A stretch of 38,102 nt of DNA from an uncultured Roseburia sp. (GCA_945787015.1 CALZGM010000029.1:1-38102), one strand, 5' to 3'. Numbered from the stretch's first letter, positions 16,211 to 24,732 are shown. Notes: generated from the sequence alone by a model not told the origin. A program made the numbers and translations.

Positions 16211-16987
16211 ATGTTAGACAATTACGAACAGTTTAAAAAAGATGTGTATGCACTGACCAAGATTGATTTGAATTGTTATAAAGAAAAGCAGATGCGTAGA
16301 CGTATCGACACATTAATCACTAAAAATAAAATCAATGATTATACGTCTTACGTTGCTTTGATAAAAAAGGACAAAGAGAAATTTGAACAGTTTGTTAATT
16401 TCCTTACAATTAATGTGTCTGAATTTTACCGCAATCCGGATCAGTGGAAAATTTTGGAGAATGAGGTATTCCCGAAACTTGTTGAGAAGTTTGGCAAGAA
16501 TATTAAAATTTGGAGTGCAGCCTGTTCTACTGGGGATGAGCCATATTCCCTTGTAATGGCGTTGTCAAGAGTTGTACCATTATCTAATATTAAGGTGATT
16601 GCTACTGATATTGATAAGCAAGTGTTAGAACAAGCCAGAGTAGGACTGTATAATGAGAAGAGTATTGTAGGCGTGCCGGCGGACCTTAAGTCAAAATATT
16701 TTACGAAGGTTGGTAATTCTTATCAAATATCAGATGAGATTAAGAAACGTGTGGAATTTAAAGAGCATAATTTGTTAAAGGATCCATATCCTACAGGCTG
16801 TCATCTGATTGTATGCCGTAATGTTGTTATTTACTTTACAGAAGAAGCAAAGGATGAGATTTACAAAAAGTTTCATTCTTCTATCGTAAAAGGCGGCTAT
16901 TTATTCATCGGAAGTACAGAACAGATTATGAATTACAAAGAAATTGGCTTTCTTAGAAATAAGTCTTTTTTCTTTGAAAAAGAGTAA
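16211..16987 (+). CDS. CheR-type protein-glutamate methyltransferase
   Basis: Transfers methyl from S-adenosylmethionine to glutamates of chemoreceptors. The N-terminal all-helical domain (to about residue 75) contains the KQMRRRIDTLI segment typical of receptor-binding CheR. The SAM fold begins with IWSAACSTGDEPYSL, and the later parts include ATDIDKQVLEQAR, the CRNVVIYFTEEAK motif and YLFIGSTEQI. The ATG at 16211 is preferred (258 residues) because the AAGGA and GGGAAG stretch lies before it; the ATG at 16199 overlaps that stretch. It has no neighbouring che genes, but the chemoreceptor gene at 9610-11100 is a natural candidate substrate. Confidence 0.9.
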   Translation: MLDNYEQFKKDVYALTKIDLNCYKEKQMRRRIDTLITKNKINDYTSYVALIKKDKEKFEQFVNFLTINVSEFYRNPDQWKILENEVFPKLVEKFGKNIKIWSAACSTGDEPYSLVMALSRVVPLSNIKVIATDIDKQVLEQARVGLYNEKSIVGVPADLKSKYFTKVGNSYQISDEIKKRVEFKEHNLLKDPYPTGCHLIVCRNVVIYFTEEAKDEIYKKFHSSIVKGGYLFIGSTEQIMNYKEIGFLRNKSFFFEKE

Positions 16988-17010
16988 AAGTGCACCTCAA
17001 TGCGCACATA

Positions 17011-17041
17011 AAAAACGTGTCGGTTTTGCCGGCACGTTTTT
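17011..17041. terminator. Bidirectional terminator between convergent genes
   Basis: A 13-bp stem (17011-17023 with 17029-17041, one G-T pair) begins with A5 and ends with T5, so it can terminate transcription from both sides. Its last base pairs touch the 3' end of the minus-strand gene. Confidence 0.85.
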
Positions 17042-18143
17042 AATGCTTTTGAAGTGACATGGTTTTTATAATATGTTCTACATAATTTCGAATCACTTGT
17101 GGAGAATCAATAAATTCATCGGTTAATTCAAAATAAGTGAGTTTATCTTTACAGGCTTTACAGAAAAATGGTTTGACTACCGGTTGACATTGAGGCAGAA
17201 AGAGAGAGGTTTTCCTAGTGTAACAGGTAGATGCTGTTGCTTTACGACGGTAATCTTTTCCTACAAAGGAAGCAATATCTTTATGAATTGCGATATCTTC
17301 AGCCGGTAGATAATAGTAATCCTTATAATTATCAAAAAAGTATTTTAACTCTCCGTCATATAAATGTATACTGAGTTTGGAGGTTTCACCGTTGCAAATC
17401 AGATAAAAATCCTGATAACGATAGGAAACCCGTTTAGGAACGGAAATATCATTCTTTAATGTAAAAATCAGTTCTTTTTGTTCATTTCCTTCAAAATCCC
17501 GATAAACATTGCTTTCTATATCTGTAACAGAATAACCGCCCATTAAAAAGTTTTTATAACTTAAAATGGGAAGCAAATCTAACATTCCCAAAACATCCTC
17601 GTAATTATGCTGTTTTAAAAAGAACATCTGATATTCTGTAGGATGTTTTACATATTCTTCATATACTTGAATCAGTTCGCCACCGCTAAAAGTATCCTTA
17701 CGGTCAATACCAAGAAAGGTCTCAATACTTTTCTGCTTATAGTTTGGCAGTTTGAGCAAAAACTTCAGTGATGATACAATTTTGTATAAATCGAGATAGT
17801 CTTTTTCTGCGAAGGCTTCTGCAAGCTGGTAGTGGTCGCACTTTGCTTTCAGATAAGGAATGTCAAATCCGATTCCGTTAAAGGTAATTAAGGTCTCATA
17901 TTCGTTCATTAAACTCAAGAAATGTTGTAAAATGCGGATCTCATCTTCTTTAGACTCTGCAAAATACTGATTTATGATTAACTGATTTCCTACACGTCTG
18001 GCACAGCCAATCAGATAGACTAAAGTGGAAGCCGGAGAAAAACCGGTTGTCTCAATATCGAAGAAGAGGGCATCTTCCGTAAAAACCTGAGTGATAAGCT
18101 CATTATTTAAATCCAATTTAATATAATCAGTCCATTTTTGCAT
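17040..18143 (-). CDS. YprB-like RNase H-fold (DEDD) exonuclease-like protein
   Basis: A predicted 3'-5' exonuclease-fold protein of the ribonuclease-H-like family that includes Bacillus YprB. The DEDD residues are visible: Asp29 and Glu31 in FFDIETTGFS, Asp94 in FNGIGFDIPYL, and Asp183 in HNYEDVLGML. The C-terminal 60 residues hold four cysteines (307, 319, and 328 and 331 in CKAC) that could form a zinc site. At 367 residues it is near the family length. GGGAG precedes the ATG. It is a single gene convergent with the CheR-type gene and divergent from Rnf. YprB neighbours a helicase in Bacillus; none is present here. The substrate is unknown. Confidence 0.82.
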   Translation of the reverse strand: MQKWTDYIKLDLNNELITQVFTEDALFFDIETTGFSPASTLVYLIGCARRVGNQLIINQYFAESKEDEIRILQHFLSLMNEYETLITFNGIGFDIPYLKAKCDHYQLAEAFAEKDYLDLYKIVSSLKFLLKLPNYKQKSIETFLGIDRKDTFSGGELIQVYEEYVKHPTEYQMFFLKQHNYEDVLGMLDLLPILSYKNFLMGGYSVTDIESNVYRDFEGNEQKELIFTLKNDISVPKRVSYRYQDFYLICNGETSKLSIHLYDGELKYFFDNYKDYYYLPAEDIAIHKDIASFVGKDYRRKATASTCYTRKTSLFLPQCQPVVKPFFCKACKDKLTYFELTDEFIDSPQVIRNYVEHIIKTMSLQKH

Positions 18144-18222
18144 AAAATACTCCCGTTAAATATTTGCGATGTAAGTAGTGTAACACATTATTTGGTAAAA
18201 TAGAATAAAAAAACATTTATAA

Positions 18223-18240
18223 TTGTTAAAAAGTTGTCAA
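18223..18240. promoter_or_regulatory. Rex-like operator before the Rnf operon
   Basis: TTGTTAA-AAAG-TTGTCAA matches 12 of 14 defined positions of the clostridial Rex pattern. It overlaps a possible -35 box (TTGTCA 18234-18239, 17 bases before TACAAA at 18257). The mismatches fall in one half, so it could equally be a direct repeat. Assignment is inference. Confidence 0.3.
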
Positions 18241-18288
18241 AACGTTCTAAAAAAAATACAAAAAAAAGATGTACCTTTATAGGAATTA

Positions 18289-18297
18289 TGATATAAT
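18289..18297 (+). promoter_or_regulatory. Extended -10 promoter of the Rnf operon
   Basis: TGATATAAT combines a TGn element with a consensus -10 hexamer. No good -35 box lies 17 bases upstream. The transcript would begin about 60 bases before rnfC. Confidence 0.5.
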
Positions 18298-18365
18298 TAG
18301 AACGATGTATTTTGCAAGAATATATGCAAAATAAAATACTAAATAAGAGAAAGTGGGGCACAAGA

Positions 18366-19685
18366 ATGGGTTTAAAGACATTTAAAGGTGGCGTCCATCC
18401 TTATGAAGGAAAGGAATTGGCAAAAGATCAGCCGATAAAAGAAGTTCGTCCAAAAGGAGAACTTGTTTATCCGTTATCTCAGCATATCGGTGCACCGGCT
18501 AATCCAATCGTAGCAGTAGGTGATACTGTTTTAAGAGGACAGATGATTGCAGAAGCAGGCGGGTTTGTTTCATCACCGATTTTTGCATCTGTATCCGGTA
18601 CTGTTAAAGCAATTGAACCACGTCGCGTAGCAGTAGGTGACATGGTAAAATCCATCGTTATTGAAAATGATGGAGAGTACAAAGAGGTTGAATTCACTGG
18701 CATTGACGATGTTTTCGAATTATCAAATGAAGAAATCATTGCAAAAGTAAGAGATGCCGGAGTCGTTGGTATGGGTGGAGCAGGTTTTCCAACCCATGTA
18801 AAACTTTCTCCGAAGGAGCCAAATAAGATTGAGTATATTATTGCGAACTGCGCAGAATGTGAACCTTATCTTACATCTGACTATAGAAGGATGTTAGAAA
18901 ATCCGGAAGCTTTAGTAGCTGGTATGCGGATTATTCTTCAGCTATTTCCTAATGCAAAAGGTGTTTTCGGTATCGAAAATAATAAGCCTGATTGCATTGA
19001 GATACTACAGAAACTGGTAAAAGGCGAAGAAAGAATGGAAGTCTGTGCGTTAGAGACAAAGTATCCACAGGGTGGTGAACGTCAGTTGATTTATGCTGTA
19101 ACCGGGCGTGCAATTAATTCTAAAATGCTTCCGGCTGATGCAGGCTGTATCGTAGATAATGTTGAAACCATTACCGCTATTTATAATGCTGTTAAGCTGG
19201 GCATTCCGGTTATGAATCGTGTTGCAACGATTACTGGTGACGGCATCAACAATCCGGGTAACTTCCTATACTATATTGGAACAAATTACTCAGAATTGGT
19301 AGAGGCAGCCGGTGGGTTTAAGGGACAGCCTGAAAAGATTATTTCCGGTGGCCCAATGATGGGATTTTCTATGTTTAGTATCGATATTCCTACGACGAAG
19401 ACATCTTCTTCCCTGCTTTGTCTGTTTAAGGACGAAGTTGTGGCAATGGAGCCGACCGCATGTATTAATTGCGGACGTTGTGTAGAAGCTTGTCCGGAAC
19501 TCTTAGTTCCGTCAAGACTTGCAAAAATGGCAGATAAAGGCCAGTCAGAAGAGTTTGAAAAATGGCATGGCTTAGAATGTATCGAATGTGGCAGCTGTTC
19601 TTACATCTGTCCGGCAAAGAGGCATTTAGCACAGTCTATCAAGTCAATGAAGAAGCAGGTACTTGCTTCAAAACGTAAAAAATAA
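18366..19685 (+). CDS. rnfC: Rnf complex subunit C
   Basis: The peripheral NADH-binding subunit of Rnf, which exchanges electrons between ferredoxin and NAD at the membrane. The N terminus LKTFKGGVHPYEGKEL is the family start. A glycine-rich NADH/FMN loop reads GMGGAGFPTHVK near residue 135. Two 4Fe-4S motifs follow, CINCGRCVEACP from Cys366 and CIECGSCSYICP from Cys405. With the ATG at 18366 it has 439 residues. An upstream in-frame TTG (18312) adds an unrelated Lys/Asn-rich stretch and is rejected, although the ribosome site at the ATG (AAGTGGGG) is modest. First gene of the six-gene operon. Confidence 0.95.
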   Translation: MGLKTFKGGVHPYEGKELAKDQPIKEVRPKGELVYPLSQHIGAPANPIVAVGDTVLRGQMIAEAGGFVSSPIFASVSGTVKAIEPRRVAVGDMVKSIVIENDGEYKEVEFTGIDDVFELSNEEIIAKVRDAGVVGMGGAGFPTHVKLSPKEPNKIEYIIANCAECEPYLTSDYRRMLENPEALVAGMRIILQLFPNAKGVFGIENNKPDCIEILQKLVKGEERMEVCALETKYPQGGERQLIYAVTGRAINSKMLPADAGCIVDNVETITAIYNAVKLGIPVMNRVATITGDGINNPGNFLYYIGTNYSELVEAAGGFKGQPEKIISGGPMMGFSMFSIDIPTTKTSSSLLCLFKDEVVAMEPTACINCGRCVEACPELLVPSRLAKMADKGQSEEFEKWHGLECIECGSCSYICPAKRHLAQSIKSMKKQVLASKRKK

Positions 19686-19713
19686 ATAGAACATAAAGAA
19701 AGAGGTGGATCCT

Positions 19714-20661
19714 GTGAGTGATTTATATCATGTTTCCTCAGCACCACATGTTCGTGCCAAAGATACGACAAGCAGAATCATGCTTTATGTAATCATTGCT
19801 ATGTTACCGGCATCCTTGTTTGGTATCTATAACTTTGGAATTCGAGCATTATTATTAATATTAGTAACCGTTGCCAGTTGTGTGGCTTCTGAATGGATTT
19901 TTAACAAAATCATACATAAAAAACAGACAATCGGTGATTTGAGTGCGGTTGTTACCGGTATGATTTTGGCATTAAACCTTCCTGTAAATCTTCCGATATG
20001 GGAAGCAATCGTGGGTGGTGTGTTTGCGATTGTAATTGTAAAAATGTTATTTGGCGGATTAGGACAGAATTTTATGAATCCTGCACTTGCTGCAAGATGT
20101 TTTCTGTTAATCGCCTTTGCAAAAGATATGACAAATTTTGTGACCGATACTTATACCGGTGCAACACCACTTGCAGCAATGCGGAATGGTGAAGCTGTAA
20201 ATACTATGGATATGTTAATCGGTAGAACAGCTGGAACAATCGGCGAGACTTCAGTAATTGCACTTATCATAGGAGCAATTTTCATGATTCTTATGGGAGT
20301 AATTGATTTAAGAATCCCGGCTTCCTACATTGTAACGTTTGCTGTATTTATGATGTTATTTGGCGGACATGGAGTGGATGCTAATTATATTACTGCACAG
20401 TTATGTGCAGGTGGTTTAATGTTTGGTGCATTTTTCATGGCAACAGACTATGTAACTTCGCCAATCACACCAAAAGGCCAGATTTTATTTGGTATCTGCT
20501 GTGGTATCTTTACCGGAATTTTCCGTTGCTTCGGTGCAAATGCAGAGGGAGTATCTTTTGCAATCATTTTAAGCAACATTTTAGTTCCGCTTCTTGAGAA
20601 GATTACGGTACCGAACGCTTTTGGTGTTGTAAAAGCAAAAGCAGCGAAAGGAGACAAGTAG
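19714..20661 (+). CDS. rnfD: Rnf complex subunit D
   Basis: An integral membrane subunit of the Rnf ion pump, homologous to NqrB, that carries covalently bound FMN in relatives. It opens with SDLYHVSSAPHVRAKDTTSR, the usual RnfD N terminus with its SPH-type motif, then alternates hydrophobic helices through 315 residues. The flavin-attachment region is the YTGATPLAAMRNGE stretch, where the Thr of GAT is the expected FMN site. The GTG at 19714 is preferred because AGAGGTGG lies 5 bases before it; the GTG at 19705 is part of that ribosome site. Confidence 0.93.
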   Translation: MSDLYHVSSAPHVRAKDTTSRIMLYVIIAMLPASLFGIYNFGIRALLLILVTVASCVASEWIFNKIIHKKQTIGDLSAVVTGMILALNLPVNLPIWEAIVGGVFAIVIVKMLFGGLGQNFMNPALAARCFLLIAFAKDMTNFVTDTYTGATPLAAMRNGEAVNTMDMLIGRTAGTIGETSVIALIIGAIFMILMGVIDLRIPASYIVTFAVFMMLFGGHGVDANYITAQLCAGGLMFGAFFMATDYVTSPITPKGQILFGICCGIFTGIFRCFGANAEGVSFAIILSNILVPLLEKITVPNAFGVVKAKAAKGDK

Positions 20662-20662
20662 A

Positions 20663-21265
20663 ATGAATAAGAAAATTGTGCATGACGCTTTGGTTCTGAT
20701 GACATTCGCCTTGGTTCTCGGTGGTATTTTAGGCGCTGTTTATCAGATTACAAAGCCGGCAATTACGCAGGCAGAGTATGAAAAAACACAGGCTGCATAT
20801 AAAGCAGTTTTTGCAGATGCGGAAAGCTTTGAAACAGTAGAATTTGATAAAGCTGCTGCAGAAGCATTGATGGCTTCTAATGGATATAAAGATTCCATTG
20901 ATGATGTGGAGAGAGCAGTTGCAGGAGGGGAAACAGTTGGTTATGTGATTACTGTAACTGCAAAAGATGGTAGCCAGGGAAGTATTACACTTTCTGTTGG
21001 TATTAAAAGTGATGGTACCGTAAATGGTTATTCCATTACTTCTATTTCTGAGACACCGGGGCTTGGTATGAAAGCAACGGAAGAAAATTTCATGGCTCAG
21101 TTTGAAGGGAAATTAGTTTCTGACTTTGTGGTTGTAAAGAGTACTCCGGCTGCAGAAAATGAAATTGAAGCAATCGCAGGCTCTACTATTACAACAAAAG
21201 CAGTTACAAATGCATGTAATGCAGCAATTGTATACTTCCAGAGTTTAGCAGGAGGTGCACAGTAA
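20663..21265 (+). CDS. rnfG: Rnf complex subunit G
   Basis: The FMN-bearing subunit facing outside the membrane. One N-terminal membrane helix (about 8-30) leads into a 170-residue FMN-binding domain. The attachment motif near the C terminus reads AGSTITTKAVTNA, with Thr175 the expected covalent site; the usual form is SGATxS/T, so one position differs conservatively. EAIAGST and the earlier SETPGLGMK stretch are typical of RnfG/NqrC. At 200 residues it is standard. The ATG begins one base after the rnfD stop, with GGAGAC-type sequence ahead, and the stop overlaps the rnfE start by one base (TAATG). Confidence 0.93.
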   Translation: MNKKIVHDALVLMTFALVLGGILGAVYQITKPAITQAEYEKTQAAYKAVFADAESFETVEFDKAAAEALMASNGYKDSIDDVERAVAGGETVGYVITVTAKDGSQGSITLSVGIKSDGTVNGYSITSISETPGLGMKATEENFMAQFEGKLVSDFVVVKSTPAAENEIEAIAGSTITTKAVTNACNAAIVYFQSLAGGAQ

Positions 21266-21969
21266 TGAATAAATATGTTGAACGCTTATATAACGGAATT
21301 ATCAAAGAAAATCCAACATTTGTATTAATGCTTGGTATGTGTCCGACCCTTGCCGTTACATCCTCAGCGATTAACGGTCTTGGAATGGGACTTTCCACCA
21401 CAGTTGTACTTGTATTTGCGAATCTTTTGATTTCAATTTTTAGAAAGAAGATACCGAATGGTGTACGTATACCGGCATTCATCGTGATTGTTGCATCTCT
21501 TGTAACAATTGTAGAATTTTTATTAAAAGCGTATATTCCGGTATTATCAGAATCATTAGGTGTTTATATTCCTTTGATTGTAGTAAACTGTATTATCTTA
21601 GGACGTGCAGAAAGCTTTGCGTCAAAGAATGAACCTGTTATCTCTATCTTTGATGGCCTTGGTATGGGCCTGGGATTTACACTGGGGCTTACCATCATCG
21701 GCTTGATTCGTGAGATTCTTGGTGCAGGAACCATTTTTGATGCTCCTGTATTAACAAATATCGGTTATACACCAATGACAATCTTTATTATGGCACCGGG
21801 TGCATTCCTTGTACTCGCATTTTTAGTAGCAGGAATGAATATCATTCGGAAGAAGATGGAAGAAAAGGGCAAACCTTTGGCAAAACCTTCCGGATGTATT
21901 ACAGGTGGTGACTGTGCAAACTGTGCAAGTGCTGCAGGATGCACAAGTCCTGAGAAGAAAGAAAATTAA
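21265..21969 (+). CDS. rnfE: Rnf complex subunit E
   Basis: An integral membrane subunit paired with RnfA in an inverted, pseudo-symmetric dimer that holds an iron-sulfur centre inside the membrane. The cluster cysteines are in GMCPTLAVTSSAINGLGMG and VVNCIILGRAESFASKN. About six helices cover residues 15-195. The end is unusual: a Lys-rich stretch then four cysteines, Cys211, Cys217, Cys220 and Cys226, in a C-x5-C-x2-C-x5-C pattern, which standard proteobacterial RnfE lacks. Total 234 residues. The start overlaps the rnfG stop by one base. Confidence 0.94.
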   Translation: MNKYVERLYNGIIKENPTFVLMLGMCPTLAVTSSAINGLGMGLSTTVVLVFANLLISIFRKKIPNGVRIPAFIVIVASLVTIVEFLLKAYIPVLSESLGVYIPLIVVNCIILGRAESFASKNEPVISIFDGLGMGLGFTLGLTIIGLIREILGAGTIFDAPVLTNIGYTPMTIFIMAPGAFLVLAFLVAGMNIIRKKMEEKGKPLAKPSGCITGGDCANCASAAGCTSPEKKEN

Positions 21970-21983
21970 GGAGGAAATAGACA

Positions 21984-22595
21984 ATGGGAGAAACATTAGG
22001 AAGTTTAGTTACAATTGCCATTACATATGCAATTGTTAACAACGTTGTATTAAGCCAGTTCCTTGGAATTTGTCCTTTCCTCGGAGTTTCTAAGAAAACA
22101 GAAACTGCAGCTGGTATGGGAGGTGCTGTAATCTTTGTTATTACGATTGCCTCTTTTGTAACAGGTGTGATTTATAAATTTGTATTAGCAAATGAGTATT
22201 TAATGAATTTAGGCATTGACCTCACATATTTAAAGACCATTGTATTCATTTTAGTAATTGCTGCGTTAGTTCAGTTCGTAGAAATGTTCTTAAAGAAAGT
22301 GATGCCGCCACTATATCAGTCGCTGGGTGTATTCTTGCCTTTAATTACGACGAACTGTGCAGTTCTTGGTGTAGCATTGAATGCAATTACATTTGAATAT
22401 AACTTATTAGAGACCGTTGTATATGGTCTTGCAACAGCAGTTGGTTTCTTTATTGCAATCGTTCTTATGGCAGGTCTTCGCGAAAAAATAGAATACAATG
22501 ATATTCCAAAGCCTTTCCAGGGTACTGCAATTGTGTTGATTACAGCAGCACTTATGTCAATTGCTTTTATGGGATTCTCAGGTATGAAGATTTAG
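21984..22595 (+). CDS. rnfA: Rnf complex subunit A
   Basis: An integral membrane partner of RnfE. Family marks: NNVVLSQFLGICPFLGVSKK near residue 20, with the cluster cysteine, and the second cysteine in LITTNCAVLGVALNAI. At 203 residues with about six membrane helices it matches the usual size. Strong AAGGAGG lies 8 bases before the ATG, and the gene starts 14 bases after rnfE. The C terminus ends IAFMGFSGMKI, again typical of RnfA in Firmicutes. Confidence 0.95.
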   Translation: MGETLGSLVTIAITYAIVNNVVLSQFLGICPFLGVSKKTETAAGMGGAVIFVITIASFVTGVIYKFVLANEYLMNLGIDLTYLKTIVFILVIAALVQFVEMFLKKVMPPLYQSLGVFLPLITTNCAVLGVALNAITFEYNLLETVVYGLATAVGFFIAIVLMAGLREKIEYNDIPKPFQGTAIVLITAALMSIAFMGFSGMKI

Positions 22596-22608
22596 GAGGA
22601 AAATAGAA

Positions 22609-23406
22609 ATGAGTCAAATTATTATTGCAACATTGGTAGCGGCAGTTGTCGTTGGCCTTGTTGGTATCATTCTTGGATTTTTCCTCGGAATCTCCGGAGA
22701 AAAATTCAAAGTAGAAGTAGACGAAAGAGAAGAAGCAATTACAGGTGTGTTACCTGGTAATAATTGTGGCGGCTGTGGTTATGCAGGCTGTTCCGGTCTT
22801 GCGGCAGCAATTGTAAAAGGAGAAGCCCCGGTAAACGGATGCCCGGTTGGTGGTGCTCCGGTGGCTGCAAAAGTTGGTGAAATTATGGGTGTAGCGGCAG
22901 AAGAAGGCGTACGTAAGGTAGCGTTCGTTAAATGTGCCGGTACCTGTGACAAAGCAAAAAATGATTATGTTTATTCCGGAACACGGAATTGTGCAACTAT
23001 GATGTTTGTACCTAATGGTGGACCAAAATCATGTAATTATGGCTGCCTTGGTTATGGTACTTGTGTAGCTGCCTGCCCATTTGATGCAATCCACATTGAA
23101 GATGGCGTAGCTGTTGTAGACAGAGATCAGTGTAAAGCCTGCGGCAAGTGTGTAGCTGCCTGCCCGAAGAAATTAATTGAATTGATTCCTTATGATGTGA
23201 AGCACGTAGTACGTTGCAGCTCAGGTGATAAGGGTAAGGACGTTATGAGTGCCTGTGCAGCCGGATGTATCGGATGTAAGCTCTGTGAAAAGAATTGCCC
23301 TTCCGATGCAATCCATGTAAATGGAAATATTGCATACATTGATCAGGAAAAATGTACCGGTTGCGGTATTTGTGCTGAGAAGTGTCCAAAACATATCATT
23401 CTTTAG
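22609..23406 (+). CDS. rnfB: Rnf complex subunit B (ferredoxin-binding)
   Basis: The subunit that takes electrons from reduced ferredoxin. One N-terminal membrane helix (about 4-26) is followed by the Fe-S domain NNCGGCGYAGCSGLA with Cys53, Cys56 and Cys61 and a further Cys in NGCPVGG. Several polyferredoxin motifs follow: CLGYGTCVAACPF, CKACGKCVAACPK, CIGCKLCEKNCPS and CTGCGICAEKCPK. That is more clusters than Escherichia coli RsxB and typical of anaerobic Firmicutes. Length 265. It is the last gene of the operon, and a strong terminator begins 7 bases after its stop. Confidence 0.95.
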   Translation: MSQIIIATLVAAVVVGLVGIILGFFLGISGEKFKVEVDEREEAITGVLPGNNCGGCGYAGCSGLAAAIVKGEAPVNGCPVGGAPVAAKVGEIMGVAAEEGVRKVAFVKCAGTCDKAKNDYVYSGTRNCATMMFVPNGGPKSCNYGCLGYGTCVAACPFDAIHIEDGVAVVDRDQCKACGKCVAACPKKLIELIPYDVKHVVRCSSGDKGKDVMSACAAGCIGCKLCEKNCPSDAIHVNGNIAYIDQEKCTGCGICAEKCPKHIIL

Positions 23407-23413
23407 TTTGTTT

Positions 23414-23449
23414 AAAAAAGGATGTCTCAATAATGAGACATCCTTTTTT
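23414..23449. terminator. Terminator of the Rnf operon
   Basis: A perfect 16-bp stem (23414-23429 with 23434-23449) with loop ATAA, A-rich on one side and T6 on the other, so it can serve both the Rnf operon and the convergent hemerythrin gene. Confidence 0.9.
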
Positions 23450-23469
23450 GAAAGCTTTAAAGAAAAATC

Positions 23470-24270
23470 TTACTTCCCAATCTTTTTATCCATTTTCAAG
23501 ATATGGTTAATGAGCCATTTAGCTAAAAAGTCTAAAATACCTTGCAAGTATTCCTGCTGATTATCGTCCATATCCTCTAATTCAGCGAAATTGATATCAA
23601 CCAATTTTTCGATGAAAGCATTGTGGGCACGGCGCTGCGCATCAAGCTCAGGGTAGTGAATTTGTTCCATATAAGTTTCTTCATCATGGAAGTGCATTTC
23701 AGTATAGTTACGAAGTTCCGTTAAAATTCGTACAATTTCATCATATTTATCGAAAATAAATTCATCATGAATCAGGTTATGTACATCGTTTACGAGTGCA
23801 AAGAGCTGCCTATGTTCCTTATCAATCAGTTCAATTCCGGTTAAGTATTCGTTTGAGAAAACATAAGCATCATTATTTTTCGCTTTTTGAAATTTACCAA
23901 TTAAGATATCACTGCTTAATATATGGCGGTAGAGCCATTTGGCAAGGAAAGTAAGTAACTCTTTAGCGGTATTAAGAGTAAGTTCTCCTGAATCCATGTA
24001 TGAAGTAACTTTTTCACGAAATGCTTCATGTTCTTGTAACTGGCGGTTTAATTCAGGGTCATCAATACTTCGCATGTAAGCTTCTTCATGTGCAAAATGT
24101 TCCATTGCATAGTTATACAGCTCGTTTAAAAGACGGCTTGTGATGGCAGAAATATCTGCATCGGCAGCATGTAAAGCAGAATCTGTCTGATTTAATAAAT
24201 TAAATAAATGCTGGTGTTCTTTGTCGATTTCGGGTATACCGATGAGACAGTCATTTGTAAATTGATACAT
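23470..24270 (-). CDS. Tandem two-domain hemerythrin
   Basis: Two complete bacteriohemerythrin domains in one 266-residue protein. Each keeps the di-iron ligand set. Domain 1: DKEHQHLF, MEHFAHEEAYM, EHEAF and WLYRHILSSD. Domain 2: DKEHRQLF, EMHFHDEETYM, RAHNAF and WLINHILKMD. Such proteins bind oxygen reversibly at a non-haem di-iron site, and in an anaerobe could sense or buffer oxygen. The ATG at 24270 is chosen because GGGAGG lies seven bases upstream; an in-frame ATG at 24285 is part of that ribosome site. It lies 33 bases after the PPC-domain gene in the same direction, so they are probably co-transcribed. Confidence 0.93.
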   Translation of the reverse strand: MYQFTNDCLIGIPEIDKEHQHLFNLLNQTDSALHAADADISAITSRLLNELYNYAMEHFAHEEAYMRSIDDPELNRQLQEHEAFREKVTSYMDSGELTLNTAKELLTFLAKWLYRHILSSDILIGKFQKAKNNDAYVFSNEYLTGIELIDKEHRQLFALVNDVHNLIHDEFIFDKYDEIVRILTELRNYTEMHFHDEETYMEQIHYPELDAQRRAHNAFIEKLVDINFAELEDMDDNQQEYLQGILDFLAKWLINHILKMDKKIGK

Positions 24271-24303
24271 AAAAATTCCTCCCATATAGTTATATCATTT
24301 ATA

Positions 24304-24732
24304 TTAATAAGCGTTAAAAATTAATTCGTCATATCCGGTTTCTTCATCAAATGTCACATCTATTTCCTGCCCCGGAATTTCTCCGATGATTAATTCACAA
24401 GTTGTATTTATGATACAGCCTTCCTGTAAATGTCCCCCAATCGTAGATAAATCTTCTTTAGATAAAGAAATATGTAAATGACAGCGCTTTGCACTGACTG
24501 TTCCGGTCAGACTAACGATTTCACAATGTTCTTCAATAAAACGTTTACGGATGCCGCTTGCATCACGCAGACAACCACGTGAAATACAACCGACTGCAGA
24601 AAGAATGACACCGGCTTTGATATTTTTTTCAAGAGCAAGTTGCTTAATAGAGAGTAGCAAATCATCGCCTCGGTGTAGGCGAATACTGTGAATAAGCATA
24701 TTGCCGGAAGTTGTGGTAATTGGTTGCTGCAT
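24304..24732 (-). CDS. PPC/DUF296-domain protein
   Basis: A small 142-residue protein made of one PPC (PCC) domain, the fold shared with plant AT-hook proteins and bacterial PD1-like proteins. Family landmarks are the start IRLHRGDDLLLSIKQLALEK, the turn VILSAVGCISRGCLRD, the HLHISLSKED strand with two histidines, and the GGHLQEGCII motif. Archaeal and bacterial structures are trimers with a possible metal site at the His residues. There is no DNA-binding AT-hook here, so a regulatory role should not be assumed. AGGAG precedes the ATG, and an extended -10 promoter (plus-strand ATTATA, 24767-24772) lies 35 bases upstream. Confidence 0.85.
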   Translation of the reverse strand: MQQPITTTSGNMLIHSIRLHRGDDLLLSIKQLALEKNIKAGVILSAVGCISRGCLRDASGIRKRFIEEHCEIVSLTGTVSAKRCHLHISLSKEDLSTIGGHLQEGCIINTTCELIIGEIPGQEIDVTFDEETGYDELIFNAY

